Positions 36,562-45,162 of a stretch of 64,000 nucleotides of DNA are shown piece after piece (position 1 is the first letter of the stretch; each line of letters opens with the position of its first letter). The translations under genes and the position numbers were made by a program. The DNA comes from Achromobacter anxifer (GTDB lineage Bacteria; Pseudomonadota; Gammaproteobacteria; Burkholderiales; Burkholderiaceae_B), in assembly GCF_903652925.1 (NCBI RefSeq), contig NZ_CAHLAR010000010.1, positions 124,001-188,000 on the forward strand, read 5' to 3'. A model generated the notes under the pieces. It had not been told where the DNA came from. It did no database searches and saw only the letters and a program-made list of their open reading frames with translations.

Positions 36562-36727
36562 TCGCGGACCTTCGCGGTCCCGCTTCTTGCTCCATCAGAC
36601 AGTCCCTGGCTCGCAGGCCTATTTGCAAACCTTTACCCGCCGACCTATTAATGCCGAGCAATATCGGCGTGTAATATCCAGCGGGTATTGCGTGATGTCC
36701 CAGGTGTTGCTGTAAAGGAGCAAAGAG

Positions 36728-37825
36728 ATGCAACGACGTTCATTCTTGAAGCACGCCGGGCTCGGCGCCGTCGCCACAGGGGCCGCAGTCAGCGCGCCCG
36801 CGTTCGCGCAGGACATGCCTTCCCTGAGCTGGCGCTTGTCCTCCGGCTTTCCCAGCACCCTGGACCTGCGCATCGGCGCCGGCGAAAGCTTCTGCAAATT
36901 CGTCTCCGAAGCCACCGGCGGGAAATTCAATATCCGCCATTTCCCCGAAGGCGAGGTCGTGCCGGCCGCGGACCTGATGGAAGCGGTGTCCACCAAGAAG
37001 GTGGAATGCGGCCATGCCTCGTCCCGCGCCTATTACGCCAAGAATCCCGTCTTCTGCTTCGATGCAGGCGTGCCCTTCGGCCTGAACGCCAGGCAGATGA
37101 ACGCCTGGATGAGCGAGGGCGGCGGCTTGCGGCTGACCCGCGAGCTCTTCAAGCCCGAGAAAATCATCAACTTTCCGCTGGGCAATACCGGCGCCCAGAT
37201 GGGCGGCTGGTATGCCAAGGAAATCAAGCGCGCCGGCGACCTGAAGGATCTGAAAATGCGCGTCGGCGGCCTGGCCGGCGACGTGTTGGCCAAGCTGGGC
37301 GTGGCGCCGCAGCAGGCGGATCCGGCCAAGCTGGCCGAGGCCTTCGAAAAGGAAGGCCTGCAGGCGGTGGCGGGCGCTGGCCCCTACGATGACGACAAGC
37401 TTGGCCTGAATAAGGTTGCTAAGTATTACTACGCACCCGGCTGGTGGATGCCCGGCGAGCAGCTGTCGCTGTACATCAACGACGAGGCCTGGAACGCGCT
37501 GCCCAAGAATTACCAGGCCGTGGTCGACGCCGCCGCGCAGGCCGCGCACGCCGCCGCCATCGCCCGCTACGACGCCCGCAATCCGGCGGCGCTGGCGCAA
37601 TTGACGGCCAACGGTGCGCAAATCCGCACATTCCCGCGGTCCATCATGGACCTGGCGTTCGAGGCCACGCAGCAGGTCTACAAGGACTTGTCCGCCAAAG
37701 ACCCCAAATTCAAGGCGATGCACGATAGTTACATGGGTTTTCGCGACAGCGAGATGCCATGGTTCCGTTTGACCGAAAGCGCCTACGACCAATATCTGGG
37801 CGTGGCTTTATCGGCCAGAACGTAG
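36728..37825 (+). CDS. TRAP transporter substrate-binding protein (DctP family), Tat-type signal
   Basis: A 365-residue periplasmic binding protein. It starts with a twin-arginine-like signal, MQRRSFLKHAGLGAVATG, ending near AFAQD (residue 28), and belongs to the DctP/TakP-like group that binds 2-oxoacids or related carboxylates. Family motifs are LSWRLSSGFPSTLD at the mature start, the arginine-containing KMRVGGLAG segment, and YYYAPGWWMPG. No DctQ/DctM membrane genes flank it, so it is a lone binding protein in this window. AAAGGAG lies upstream; a clear terminator follows. Confidence 0.92.
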   Translation: MQRRSFLKHAGLGAVATGAAVSAPAFAQDMPSLSWRLSSGFPSTLDLRIGAGESFCKFVSEATGGKFNIRHFPEGEVVPAADLMEAVSTKKVECGHASSRAYYAKNPVFCFDAGVPFGLNARQMNAWMSEGGGLRLTRELFKPEKIINFPLGNTGAQMGGWYAKEIKRAGDLKDLKMRVGGLAGDVLAKLGVAPQQADPAKLAEAFEKEGLQAVAGAGPYDDDKLGLNKVAKYYYAPGWWMPGEQLSLYINDEAWNALPKNYQAVVDAAAQAAHAAAIARYDARNPAALAQLTANGAQIRTFPRSIMDLAFEATQQVYKDLSAKDPKFKAMHDSYMGFRDSEMPWFRLTESAYDQYLGVALSART

Positions 37826-37830
37826 GACAC

Positions 37831-37870
37831 TAACGCCTGCCGAATAACATTCGGCCGGCGTTAGGGTTTT
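37831..37870 (+). terminator. Terminator of the TRAP binding-protein gene
   Basis: Stem TAACGCC-T-GCCGAAT / ATTCGGC-C-GGCGTTA with an AAC loop and a single internal mismatch, followed by GGGTTTTT, five bases after the stop codon. Confidence 0.92.
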
Positions 37871-38081
37871 TGCTAGTAACCACACGTTTTTTACAAAAAA
37901 ATGGGCGGTTTGTAGGCTTTTGTTGAATGGCGTTCGAGTAGCCGCCTGATACAAAGGAGTAATATCCCGGGTCTTGACGCGCAAACATGGCGCCTTTAGG
38001 CGGCATCCGACGTCAATCCGGCAGGATTACATCAGCCCGGATTACCAATATTCCGAGACAGACTTTAAGGTGGTAACAACC

Positions 38082-39236
38082 ATGCAATCCAAGACCAAGA
38101 AGCTGCTGGCCGCGCTGATCGCTGCCGGTATCGTCCCGGCTGCCCACGCGGCTGACATCAAGATCGGCGTGGCCGAAGCCCTGTCGGGCGGCGCCGCCCA
38201 GTACGGCGTGTCGATCCGCAACGGTTTCCAGCTGGCCGCTGATGAAATCAACGCCGCCGGCGGCATCAACGGCAACAAGATCGTGCTCGTGGTCGAGGAC
38301 GAACAAGGCAAGAAAGAAGAAGCGATCAACGTCTTCAAGAAGCTGATCTTCAAGGACAACGTCCTGATGGTCTTCGGCCCGACGCTGTCGAACTCGGCCC
38401 AGGCTGCCGACCCGATCGCCCAGGCCGCCAAGACGGTCGCATTCGGCACCTCGAACACCGCCGACGGCATCACCTCCATCGGCAACTACGTGTTCCGCAA
38501 CTCGGTCACCGAAGCCGACGTGCTGCCCGCCACCATTTCCACCGTCAAGGCCAAGACCGGCCTGAAGAACGTGGCCGTGCTGTACGGCAACGACGACGTC
38601 TTCACCAAGAGCGGCTACGACAACTTCAAGAAGGCCCTGGAAGACCAGAAGATCCCGGTCACCACGACCGAAACGTTCGCCAAGGGCGACGTGGACTTCA
38701 AGGCCCAGCTGACCAAGATCAAGGGTACCAACCCCGACGCCATCGTGCTGTCCGCACTGCTGGCCGAAGGCGCCCCGATCATGGTGCAGGCTCGCCAACT
38801 GGGCCTGAACGTGCCCGTCATCGGCGGCAACGGCATGAACTCGGTCAAGATTTTCGACCTGGCCCCCGGCGGCGCGTCGAACAATCTGTGGATCGGCAGC
38901 CCGTGGTCGATCGAGAACAAGGCCCCCGAGAACGTCAAGTTCATCGACGCCTACAAGGCCAAGTTCAACGGCGCGCCCGACCAGTTCGCGGCCCAGTCGT
39001 ACGACGCCATGTACATCGCCGCCCAGGCACTGAAGAACGTCAAGATCTCGGGCGACCTGCCCAAGGATCGCGCAGCCCTGCGCGATGCGCTGCCTTCGGT
39101 AACCTGGACTGGCGCCACCGGCGCGTTCAAGTTCCGCCAGGCCAACGACCGCGCCGGCAAGCCCGCCGGCTATGACGCCGACCAGGCCCCCATCGTCAGC
39201 GTGACGAAGGACGGCAAGTACGTCATCGAAAAGTAA
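38082..39236 (+). CDS. livJ: Branched-chain amino acid ABC transporter binding protein
   Basis: A 384-residue type 1 periplasmic binding protein of the LivJ/LivK family. The signal peptide ends AAHAAD (about residue 23) and the mature protein opens IKIGVAEALSGGAAQYG. Typical LivJ motifs follow: GGINGNKIVLVVEDEQ and the NGMNS hinge area. Together with livHMGF downstream it forms a complete importer for Leu/Ile/Val or related amides. The start at 38082 directly precedes the signal peptide; the longer frame to 37974 is rejected. A strong terminator between it and livH should give excess binding protein. Confidence 0.95.
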   Translation: MQSKTKKLLAALIAAGIVPAAHAADIKIGVAEALSGGAAQYGVSIRNGFQLAADEINAAGGINGNKIVLVVEDEQGKKEEAINVFKKLIFKDNVLMVFGPTLSNSAQAADPIAQAAKTVAFGTSNTADGITSIGNYVFRNSVTEADVLPATISTVKAKTGLKNVAVLYGNDDVFTKSGYDNFKKALEDQKIPVTTTETFAKGDVDFKAQLTKIKGTNPDAIVLSALLAEGAPIMVQARQLGLNVPVIGGNGMNSVKIFDLAPGGASNNLWIGSPWSIENKAPENVKFIDAYKAKFNGAPDQFAAQSYDAMYIAAQALKNVKISGDLPKDRAALRDALPSVTWTGATGAFKFRQANDRAGKPAGYDADQAPIVSVTKDGKYVIEK

Positions 39237-39263
39237 GCGCTACGCATCCCCGCGCGGGGGGAT

Positions 39264-39303
39264 GCGCCTTGCGGGCGGCTGAGCCGTCCGCAAGGCGCTT
39301 TTT
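39264..39303 (+). terminator. Strong terminator between livJ and livH
   Basis: Stem starting GCGCCTTGCGG pairing with CCGCAAGGCGC around a GGCTGAGCC inner stem-loop, then TTTTTA. A smaller GCATCCCC/GGGGATGC hairpin precedes it (39244-39265). Confidence 0.9.
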
Positions 39304-39331
39304 ATCGCAGGGCCGTCACCATAAAAGAAAT

Positions 39332-39349
39332 GCCTCCTTGCTCGGAGGC
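39332..39349 (+). other. Leader hairpin ahead of livH
   Basis: GCCTCC/GGAGGC stem with a TTGCTC loop, 57 bases before the livH start. It contains a GGAGG sequence held in the stem, so it is not the livH ribosome site (GGAAAG, near 39392). Confidence 0.45.
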
Positions 39350-39405
39350 TCAAGGCCATGCAGTGGGCGCTGCATGGGGCCCTCACAGCTTTGGAAAGTC
39401 CCATC

Positions 39406-40287
39406 ATGTTCGAACAACAATTCGTCAATGCCTTGTCGCTGGGCTGTGTGTATGCACTGTTCGCGCTGGGCTTCACGCTGATCTTCGGCGTGCTCGGGGT
39501 GATCAACCTGGCGCATGGCGCCGTCTTCATGGTTGGCGCCTACGCGGCACTGTTCGTCGTGCAGCAATTCAGCCTGCCCCTGTGGGCCGGTCTGATGGCA
39601 GCGTTCTTCGTCGCCGGCTTCACCGGGGTCATCATCGACTACCTGGTGCTCAAGCCGCTGCGCAAGCGCAACGCGCCCCACCTGATCCCCATGATCGCCA
39701 CCATCGGCGTGGGCATCATCCTGAACAACACTGCCCAGAGCATCTTCGGCGCCAGCAACCTGCGCTTCCCGCACGGCACCGTGCCCGAGGAAGTGATCGA
39801 AGTCGCCGGCCTGCATCTGACCGTCATCGAACTGGGCATCATCTTCCTGTCTTTCGCGCTGATGGCCGTGCTGATGTACGTCATGCGCCGCACGCAATTC
39901 GGCCGCGCCCTGCGCGCCATCGCCGAATCGCCCAAGGCCGCGTGGCTGCTGGGCATCAACGTCGAAAAGCTGTTCGTCACCACCTCGTTTGCCGCGGCTG
40001 CCTTGGGCGGCGTGGCCGGCGTGCTGATCGGCCTGTACTCGAATGCGCTGTTCCCCCTGATGGGCCAGCCGATGCTGCACAAGGGCATCGCGGTCATCAT
40101 CCTGGGCGGCATGGGCGACATCCGCGGCGCCATGCTGGGCGGCCTGTTCCTGGGCTTCGCCGAGGTGCTGTCGGTGGCCTACATCGGCTCCACCATGCGC
40201 GATGCGGTGGCTTTCGGCCTGCTGTTCCTGATCCTGCTGGTGCGTCCGCAAGGTCTGTTCGGCAAAGTGGTTCAACGCAAGGCTTAA
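39406..40287 (+). CDS. livH: Branched-chain amino acid ABC permease LivH
   Basis: A 293-residue inner membrane permease of about eight spans with the family motifs LIFGVLGVINLAHGA (residues 26-40) and AVIILGGMGDIRGAMLGG near 230. It pairs with LivM. The start at 39406 has GGAAAG eight bases upstream; a longer frame to 39358 has no ribosome site. It opens the livHMGF operon. Confidence 0.95.
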   Translation: MFEQQFVNALSLGCVYALFALGFTLIFGVLGVINLAHGAVFMVGAYAALFVVQQFSLPLWAGLMAAFFVAGFTGVIIDYLVLKPLRKRNAPHLIPMIATIGVGIILNNTAQSIFGASNLRFPHGTVPEEVIEVAGLHLTVIELGIIFLSFALMAVLMYVMRRTQFGRALRAIAESPKAAWLLGINVEKLFVTTSFAAAALGGVAGVLIGLYSNALFPLMGQPMLHKGIAVIILGGMGDIRGAMLGGLFLGFAEVLSVAYIGSTMRDAVAFGLLFLILLVRPQGLFGKVVQRKA

Positions 40288-40290
40288 AGA

Positions 40291-41166
40291 ATGAGCGGAT
40301 TCGAAAACTTCTGGGCCATCTACGGCAACCTGGTGCTCACGCTGGGCACCAACGCGTTGCTGGCCCTCTCCATCTGGTTGACCCTGGCTTGCGGCATGCT
40401 GGCCATGGCCAATGCAGCCTTCATGGGCATCGGGGCGTACACCGCCGCGCTGCTCACCATGAACTATGACGCGCCGTTCTCGGTCGCCCTGGCCGGAGGC
40501 ATGGCTGCGCCCGCGCTGGTGGCGGCGCTGATCGGCCTGCCAACCTTGCGGCTGTCGGGGGTCTACCTGGCCATGGCCACGCTGGGCTTCGGCGAAGTGG
40601 TCCGCGTGACCATCCTCAACACCGAGTCCATCACCGGCGGCGCGCTGGGCCTCAATGGCATTCCGCAGCTGACGCAGTGGTGGCACGTGGTGCTGGCCGT
40701 CGTCATCGTCCTGTTCGTGCTGTGGCGCGTGCGCGCCTCCAAGATCGGGCGCTCCTTCGACGCCATCCGCGGCGATGAAACCGCGGCCGGCCTGATGGGC
40801 ATCGACGTGCGCGCCAACAAGATGCTGGCCTTCGTGGCCGGCGCGATGATCGCGGGTCTGGCCGGCGCCCTGAATGCGCACCTGACCTTCTTCATCGGTC
40901 CCAACGAATACGGTTTCGACCGCGGCGTGGAAATCCTGACCATGGCGATCCTGGGCGGCATCGGCGGCCTGGCTGGTCCCGTGCTGGGCAGCTTCATCAT
41001 TACCGTGCTGCCGGAAATGCTGCGCGGTTTTGCCGATCTGCGCCTGGTCGCGAATGGAGTGATTCTGGTGGTGATTGTGTTGTTCCTGCCGCAAGGCATC
41101 TGGGATCCGGCGCGCTTCAAGCGCTGGATGCGCCAAGGACGCCAGGGAGGCAAGCGCCATGCTTGA
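40291..41166 (+). CDS. livM: Branched-chain amino acid ABC permease LivM
   Basis: A 291-residue permease partner of LivH. It has the LivM motifs MANAAFMGIGAY, TLRLSGVYLAMATLGFGE, and the coupling region IGRSFDAIRGDETAAGLMGI. The gap from livH is 3 bases, and its last 8 bases overlap livG, so translation is coupled. Confidence 0.95.
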   Translation: MSGFENFWAIYGNLVLTLGTNALLALSIWLTLACGMLAMANAAFMGIGAYTAALLTMNYDAPFSVALAGGMAAPALVAALIGLPTLRLSGVYLAMATLGFGEVVRVTILNTESITGGALGLNGIPQLTQWWHVVLAVVIVLFVLWRVRASKIGRSFDAIRGDETAAGLMGIDVRANKMLAFVAGAMIAGLAGALNAHLTFFIGPNEYGFDRGVEILTMAILGGIGGLAGPVLGSFIITVLPEMLRGFADLRLVANGVILVVIVLFLPQGIWDPARFKRWMRQGRQGGKRHA

Positions 41167-41947
41167 GCTTTCTTCCGTCTCCAAGAGCTTCGGCGGCCTG
41201 CATGTGCTGCATGACGTCAGCCTGTCCGTGCCCGAGGGCGCCATCTTCGGCCTGATCGGCCCCAACGGCGCCGGCAAGACCACGGTGTTCAACCTGATCA
41301 CTGGCCTGCTGCCGCCCAGCGGCGGCACCATCACCTTCAATGGCCAGAGCGTCCTGGGCAAGCGGCCGCACCGCATCACGCGCATGGGCATCGCCCGCAC
41401 CTTCCAGAACATCCGTCTCTTCAAGGAGATGACGCTGCTGGAAAACGTGGTGGTGGGCGCCTACCGCCACATGAACTACGGCTTCCCCAGCCTGCTGCTG
41501 GGCCTGCCGGGCTATCGCGAGCACGAGAAGCGCGCCCGCGAGCGCGCCCATGAACTGCTCACCTGGATGCGCCTGGACCACAAGGCGAATGATCTGGCCG
41601 ACAACCTGTCCTACGGCGAGCAGCGCCGCCTGGAGCTGGCGCGCGCGCTGGCCACCGAGCCCAAGCTGCTGCTGCTGGACGAGCCGGTCGCCGGCATGAA
41701 CACCGGCGAGCGCGCCGAGCTCATGCGCGAGATCCTGGCCATCCGCGACCGCGGCTACACCATCCTCATGATCGAGCACGACATGCGCTTCGTCATGGGC
41801 TTGTGCGAACGCATCGCGGTGCTGAACTTCGGCAAGATCATCGCCTGCGGCGGACCCGAAGAGATCCGCAACAACGAACAGGTCATCGAAGCCTATCTGG
41901 GCCGCGAAGACGACGAAGACACCGAACAAGCGGAGGCCGCCAAATGA
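41159..41947 (+). CDS. livG: Branched-chain amino acid ABC ATPase LivG
   Basis: A 262-residue nucleotide-binding subunit: Walker A GPNGAGKTT, signature LSYGEQRRLELARAL (the LivG form LSYGEQ), Walker B LLLLDEPVAGMN, H-loop MIEHDMRFVM. It starts within the end of livM. Its stop overlaps the start of a 20-codon frame as ATGA. Confidence 0.96.
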   Translation: MLELSSVSKSFGGLHVLHDVSLSVPEGAIFGLIGPNGAGKTTVFNLITGLLPPSGGTITFNGQSVLGKRPHRITRMGIARTFQNIRLFKEMTLLENVVVGAYRHMNYGFPSLLLGLPGYREHEKRARERAHELLTWMRLDHKANDLADNLSYGEQRRLELARALATEPKLLLLDEPVAGMNTGERAELMREILAIRDRGYTILMIEHDMRFVMGLCERIAVLNFGKIIACGGPEEIRNNEQVIEAYLGREDDEDTEQAEAAK

Positions 41948-42006
41948 GTCGCCGGGCCGCTCCCAAGACGAATACCGTAGCGCATTGCGCGGAGGCTGCA
42001 CAATGA
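41944..42006 (+). CDS. Possible 20-residue peptide between livG and livF
   Basis: ATG 41944 overlaps the livG stop (ATGA), and the TGA at 42004-42006 overlaps the livF start (ATGA) after 20 sense codons. The product would be basic (MSRRAAPKTNTVAHCAEAAQ). It may be a real coupling cistron or just spacer sequence; it has no ribosome site other than re-initiation. Confidence 0.35.
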   Translation: MSRRAAPKTNTVAHCAEAAQ

Positions 42007-42713
42007 GCGCCATGCTGGAAGTCCGCGGACTCGAGGTCAACTACGGCCACATCGAAGCAGTCCGCGGCATCGACCTGGACCTGAACGCCAAGGAAATCAC
42101 CGCCCTGGTCGGCGCCAACGGCGCCGGCAAGTCGACCACGCTGCTGGCGCTGTCGGGCCTCTTGCCCAAGGCGCGCGGCAAGATCACCTTCGAAGGCGAG
42201 GACATCACCAACCTGCCGCCGCACCAGCTGGTGGCGCGCGGCATCGTCCAGGTGCCGGAAGGTCGGGCCATCCTCACCACCATGACCGTGCTCGAAAACC
42301 TGGAGCTGGGCGCCTACCGCCGCGGCCTCAAGAACGTCGACTCGGACCTGGAATACGTGTTCAACCTGTTCCCGCGCCTGAAGGAACGGATCACCGGCAT
42401 CGCCGGCAACCTGTCGGGCGGCGAGCAACAGATGCTGGCCATCGGCCGGGCCCTGATGGCCAAGCCGCGCCTGCTGCTGCTGGACGAGCCCTCCATGGGC
42501 CTCGCGCCCATCGTGGTGCAGGAAATCTTCCGCTCGCTGCGCGCGATCAACGCCGACGGCCTGACCCTGTTCCTGGTCGAGCAGAACGTGCGCCAGGCGC
42601 TGAAGATCGCCCAGCACGGCTACGTGCTGGAGAACGGCGCCATGGCGCTGACCGGCACCGGCCGCGAACTGCTGGGCCACCCGCGCGTGCTGGAGGCCTA
42701 CCTGGGCGCCTGA
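42003..42713 (+). CDS. livF: Branched-chain amino acid ABC ATPase LivF
   Basis: A 236-residue second ATPase of the importer: Walker A GANGAGKST, signature LSGGEQQMLAIGRALM, Walker B LLLLDEPSMGLAP and the LivF-type LFLVEQNVRQAL. ATG 42003 has GGAGG seven bases upstream. It is the last gene of livHMGF. Confidence 0.96.
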   Translation: MSAMLEVRGLEVNYGHIEAVRGIDLDLNAKEITALVGANGAGKSTTLLALSGLLPKARGKITFEGEDITNLPPHQLVARGIVQVPEGRAILTTMTVLENLELGAYRRGLKNVDSDLEYVFNLFPRLKERITGIAGNLSGGEQQMLAIGRALMAKPRLLLLDEPSMGLAPIVVQEIFRSLRAINADGLTLFLVEQNVRQALKIAQHGYVLENGAMALTGTGRELLGHPRVLEAYLGA

Positions 42714-42802
42714 CAGCGCGCGCAGGGCAAGGCGTCCCTGATATCGCAGGACACCGGCGGCGCCCTCGGGCGCCGCCGGCGCATTTCCGGCCGCGAATCA
42801 AG

Positions 42803-43011
42803 TTGCCCACTTTTTGAGCAGCTGTGTTAGAATCGCAGGCTTTCCCTCATTTTGGCTAATGCACGGGCGGGTAATAACGCTTAGGCAAGACGCTGATATC
42901 GACTGAATTTTTGGAAAACCCTATGGGTTCTTTCCGGGATTTCGGTCTAGTTCAGGGAAAAACACTGGCTGGATGGTCCAGCCAGGAAAATTTTTATTCT
43001 TAGGAACCATC
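42803..43011 (+). promoter_or_regulatory. rplM-rpsI promoter and structured leader
   Basis: A candidate promoter reads TTGCCC (42803-42808) and TAGAAT (42828-42833), spacing 19. About 175 bases of leader follow, ending in a perfect 9-bp hairpin CTGGCTGGA/TCCAGCCAG (42965-42985, 3-base loop) and then AAAATTTTTATT before the rplM ribosome site. This could act as an attenuator or as an autoregulatory site for L13 or S9. Confidence 0.5.
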
Positions 43012-43440
43012 ATGAAGACCTTTGTGGCCAAGCCGCATGAAGTCCAACGTGACTGGTTTGTGATCGACGCCAAGGGCAAAGTCCTCGGTCGTGTGGCCAG
43101 CGAAGTCGCACGTCGTCTGCGTGGCAAGCACAAACCTGAATTCACGCCGCACGTTGATACCGGTGACTACATCGTCATCGTCAACGCTGCCGATATCGTT
43201 GTTACGGGCGCCAAGGCGAAGGACAAGAAGTACTTCCGCCACACGACGTACCCGGGCGGTATCCGTGAAACGAACTTCGAGAAGATGCAAGAGCGTTTTC
43301 CCGGCCGTGCCATCCAGAAGGCTGTCAAGGGCATGCTGCCCAAGGGTCCTCTGGGCTACGCCATGATCAAGAAACTGAAGGTGTACGCCGGTGCCGAGCA
43401 CCCGCACACCGCCCAGCAGCCCAAGACGCTGGATATCTAA
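43012..43440 (+). CDS. rplM: 50S ribosomal protein L13
   Basis: A 142-residue L13 protein, an early assembly protein of the large subunit. It opens [20 protein letters not shown] and contains the family motif [21 protein letters not shown], cited here as its core [16 protein letters not shown] 43012 has TAGGAA upstream. It is followed after 9 bases by rpsI. Confidence 0.98.
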   Translation: MKTFVAKPHEVQRDWFVIDAKGKVLGRVASEVARRLRGKHKPEFTPHVDTGDYIVIVNAADIVVTGAKAKDKKYFRHTTYPGGIRETNFEKMQERFPGRAIQKAVKGMLPKGPLGYAMIKKLKVYAGAEHPHTAQQPKTLDI

Positions 43441-43449
43441 GGAAACGCC

Positions 43450-43842
43450 ATGATCGGTAACTGGAATTACGGAACCGGCCGTCGCAAAACCTCGGTGGCT
43501 CGCGTTTTCATCAAGAAGGGCACGGGTAAGATCGTTGTCAACGGCAAGCCCGTCGACGACTTTTTCGCCCGCGAAACCGGCCGCATGATCGTGCGCCAGC
43601 CGCTGGAACTGACCGGCCACCTGGAATCGTTCGACATCAAGGTCAACGTGCACGGTGGCGGTGAAACCGGCCAGGCCGGCGCAGTCCGTCACGGCATCAC
43701 GCGTGCCCTGATCGACTACGACGCGACCCTGAAGCCCGCACTGTCGCAAGCTGGCTTTGTCACCCGCGATGCCCGCGAAGTCGAACGCAAGAAGGTCGGC
43801 TTCCGCAAGGCACGTCGGCGCAAGCAGTTCAGCAAGCGCTAA
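43450..43842 (+). CDS. rpsI: 30S ribosomal protein S9
   Basis: A 130-residue S9 protein. It opens [17 protein letters not shown] and ends in the basic tail [12 protein letters not shown] that reaches the P-site tRNA. Co-transcribed with rplM; the pair ends in a clean terminator. Confidence 0.98.
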   Translation: MIGNWNYGTGRRKTSVARVFIKKGTGKIVVNGKPVDDFFARETGRMIVRQPLELTGHLESFDIKVNVHGGGETGQAGAVRHGITRALIDYDATLKPALSQAGFVTRDAREVERKKVGFRKARRRKQFSKR

Positions 43843-43857
43843 TACGCTGCGAAAGAA

Positions 43858-43881
43858 AGCCCGCTTCGGCGGGCTTTTTTT
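43858..43881 (+). terminator. Terminator of rplM-rpsI
   Basis: AGCCCGC/GCGGGCT stem with TTCG tetraloop followed by seven T, 15 bases after the rpsI stop. Confidence 0.95.
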
Positions 43882-44054
43882 CGCACCTGCAGTTCCAGCG
43901 CCGGGCATGGCCCGGATGCTGTGCGTCCCGCGCGGAACTCCGCGCTTTCCGCCCGGTCGGAAAGAAGGACTGCGGTGCCATTTCGGGCTCTTAGCCGCAA
44001 CACCCGCTTTCCCGAGCGATACAATCGATCCTCGTTCTACGAAGAGCACACATC

Positions 44055-45119
44055 ATGGCCCAAGCATCGAACACCCGCATCAAGGTTGGTATCGTCGGCG
44101 GCACCGGTTATACCGGCGTCGAGCTGCTGCGCTTGCTGTCGCAGCACCCCAATGTGGAATTGACCGCCATCACGTCCCGCAAGGAAGACGGGCTGCCGGT
44201 AGCCGACATGTATCCGAACCTGCGCGGCCGCGTGAACCTGGCCTTCTCCGCGCCGGAAAAAGCCTCGCTGACGGATTGCGACGTCGTGTTCTTCGCGACG
44301 CCCCACGGCGTGGCCATGGCCCAGGCCCAGGAACTCATCAATGCGGGCACCAAGGTCATCGACCTGGCCGCGGACTTCCGCCTGCAGGACATCCCCACGT
44401 TTGAACGCTGGTACAAGATTCCCCACACCTGCCCGGACATCCTGGCCGAGTCCCAGTACGGCCTGGTCGAGCTGAACCGCGAGGCCATCTCCAAGGCCCG
44501 CGTCATCGGCAACCCGGGTTGCTATCCCACCACCGTGCTGCTGGGCCTGGCGCCGCTGCTCGAAGGCGGCAAGAAACTGGTCGATGCGCAAACCCTGATC
44601 GCCGACTGCAAGTCGGGCGTGTCGGGCGCCGGCCGCAAGGCCGAAGTGGGCTCGCTCTTCTCGGAAGCCTCCGACAACTTCAAGGCCTACGGCGTGGCCG
44701 GCCACCGCCACCACCCGGAAATCGTCGCGCAGCTGGAAAAGATCGCCGGCGGCAAGGTCGGCCTGACCTTCGTGCCGCATCTGGTGCCGATGATCCGCGG
44801 CATGTTCTCCACGATCTACGCCCGTATCCTGCCCGAGGCCCGCGACACGGACTTCCAGGCCCTGTTCGAAAAGCGCTACGCCGACGAGGCTTTCGTCGAC
44901 GTGATGCCCGCTGGCAGCCTGCCGGAAACCCGGTCGGTGCGCGCCTCCAACAACCTGCGCATCGCGCTCAGCCGTCCGGGCAATGGTGACCAGCTGATCG
45001 TCATGGTGGTGCAGGACAACCTGGTCAAGGGCGCCGCCGGCCAGGCCGTCCAGAACATGAACCTGATGTTCGGCATCTCCGAGTCCACCGGCCTGGACCA
45101 GGTCGCGATTCTGCCTTGA
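44055..45119 (+). CDS. argC: N-acetyl-gamma-glutamyl-phosphate reductase
   Basis: NADPH-dependent third step of arginine synthesis, making N-acetylglutamate semialdehyde. The 354-residue protein has the nucleotide loop [18 protein letters not shown] at the N-terminus, the catalytic cysteine 156 in GNPGCYPT, and the C-terminal catalytic histidine in [11 protein letters not shown]. The length fits type 1 ArgC. It is preceded by a 212-base gap after rpsI with its own terminator. Confidence 0.97.
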   Translation: MAQASNTRIKVGIVGGTGYTGVELLRLLSQHPNVELTAITSRKEDGLPVADMYPNLRGRVNLAFSAPEKASLTDCDVVFFATPHGVAMAQAQELINAGTKVIDLAADFRLQDIPTFERWYKIPHTCPDILAESQYGLVELNREAISKARVIGNPGCYPTTVLLGLAPLLEGGKKLVDAQTLIADCKSGVSGAGRKAEVGSLFSEASDNFKAYGVAGHRHHPEIVAQLEKIAGGKVGLTFVPHLVPMIRGMFSTIYARILPEARDTDFQALFEKRYADEAFVDVMPAGSLPETRSVRASNNLRIALSRPGNGDQLIVMVVQDNLVKGAAGQAVQNMNLMFGISESTGLDQVAILP

Positions 45120-45127
45120 TGCCCGCA

Positions 45128-45161
45128 GGCTTGCGGCCACGCGCCGCAAGCCGCCGTTCTT
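45128..45161 (+). terminator. Terminator-like hairpin after argC
   Basis: Perfect 10-bp stem GGCTTGCGGC/GCCGCAAGCC with a CACGC loop, followed by GCCGTTCTTT. It ends directly in front of the next start codon, so it may reduce rather than stop read-through. Confidence 0.6.
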
Positions 45162-45162
45162 T

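Noticed and set aside
37974-38081. N-terminal extension of livJ
   Set aside because: The upstream in-frame codons would hide the signal peptide, which starts cleanly at 38082.
42834-43011. Riboswitch in the rplM leader
   Set aside because: Only a single simple hairpin is visible; no conserved ligand-binding architecture can be recognised.
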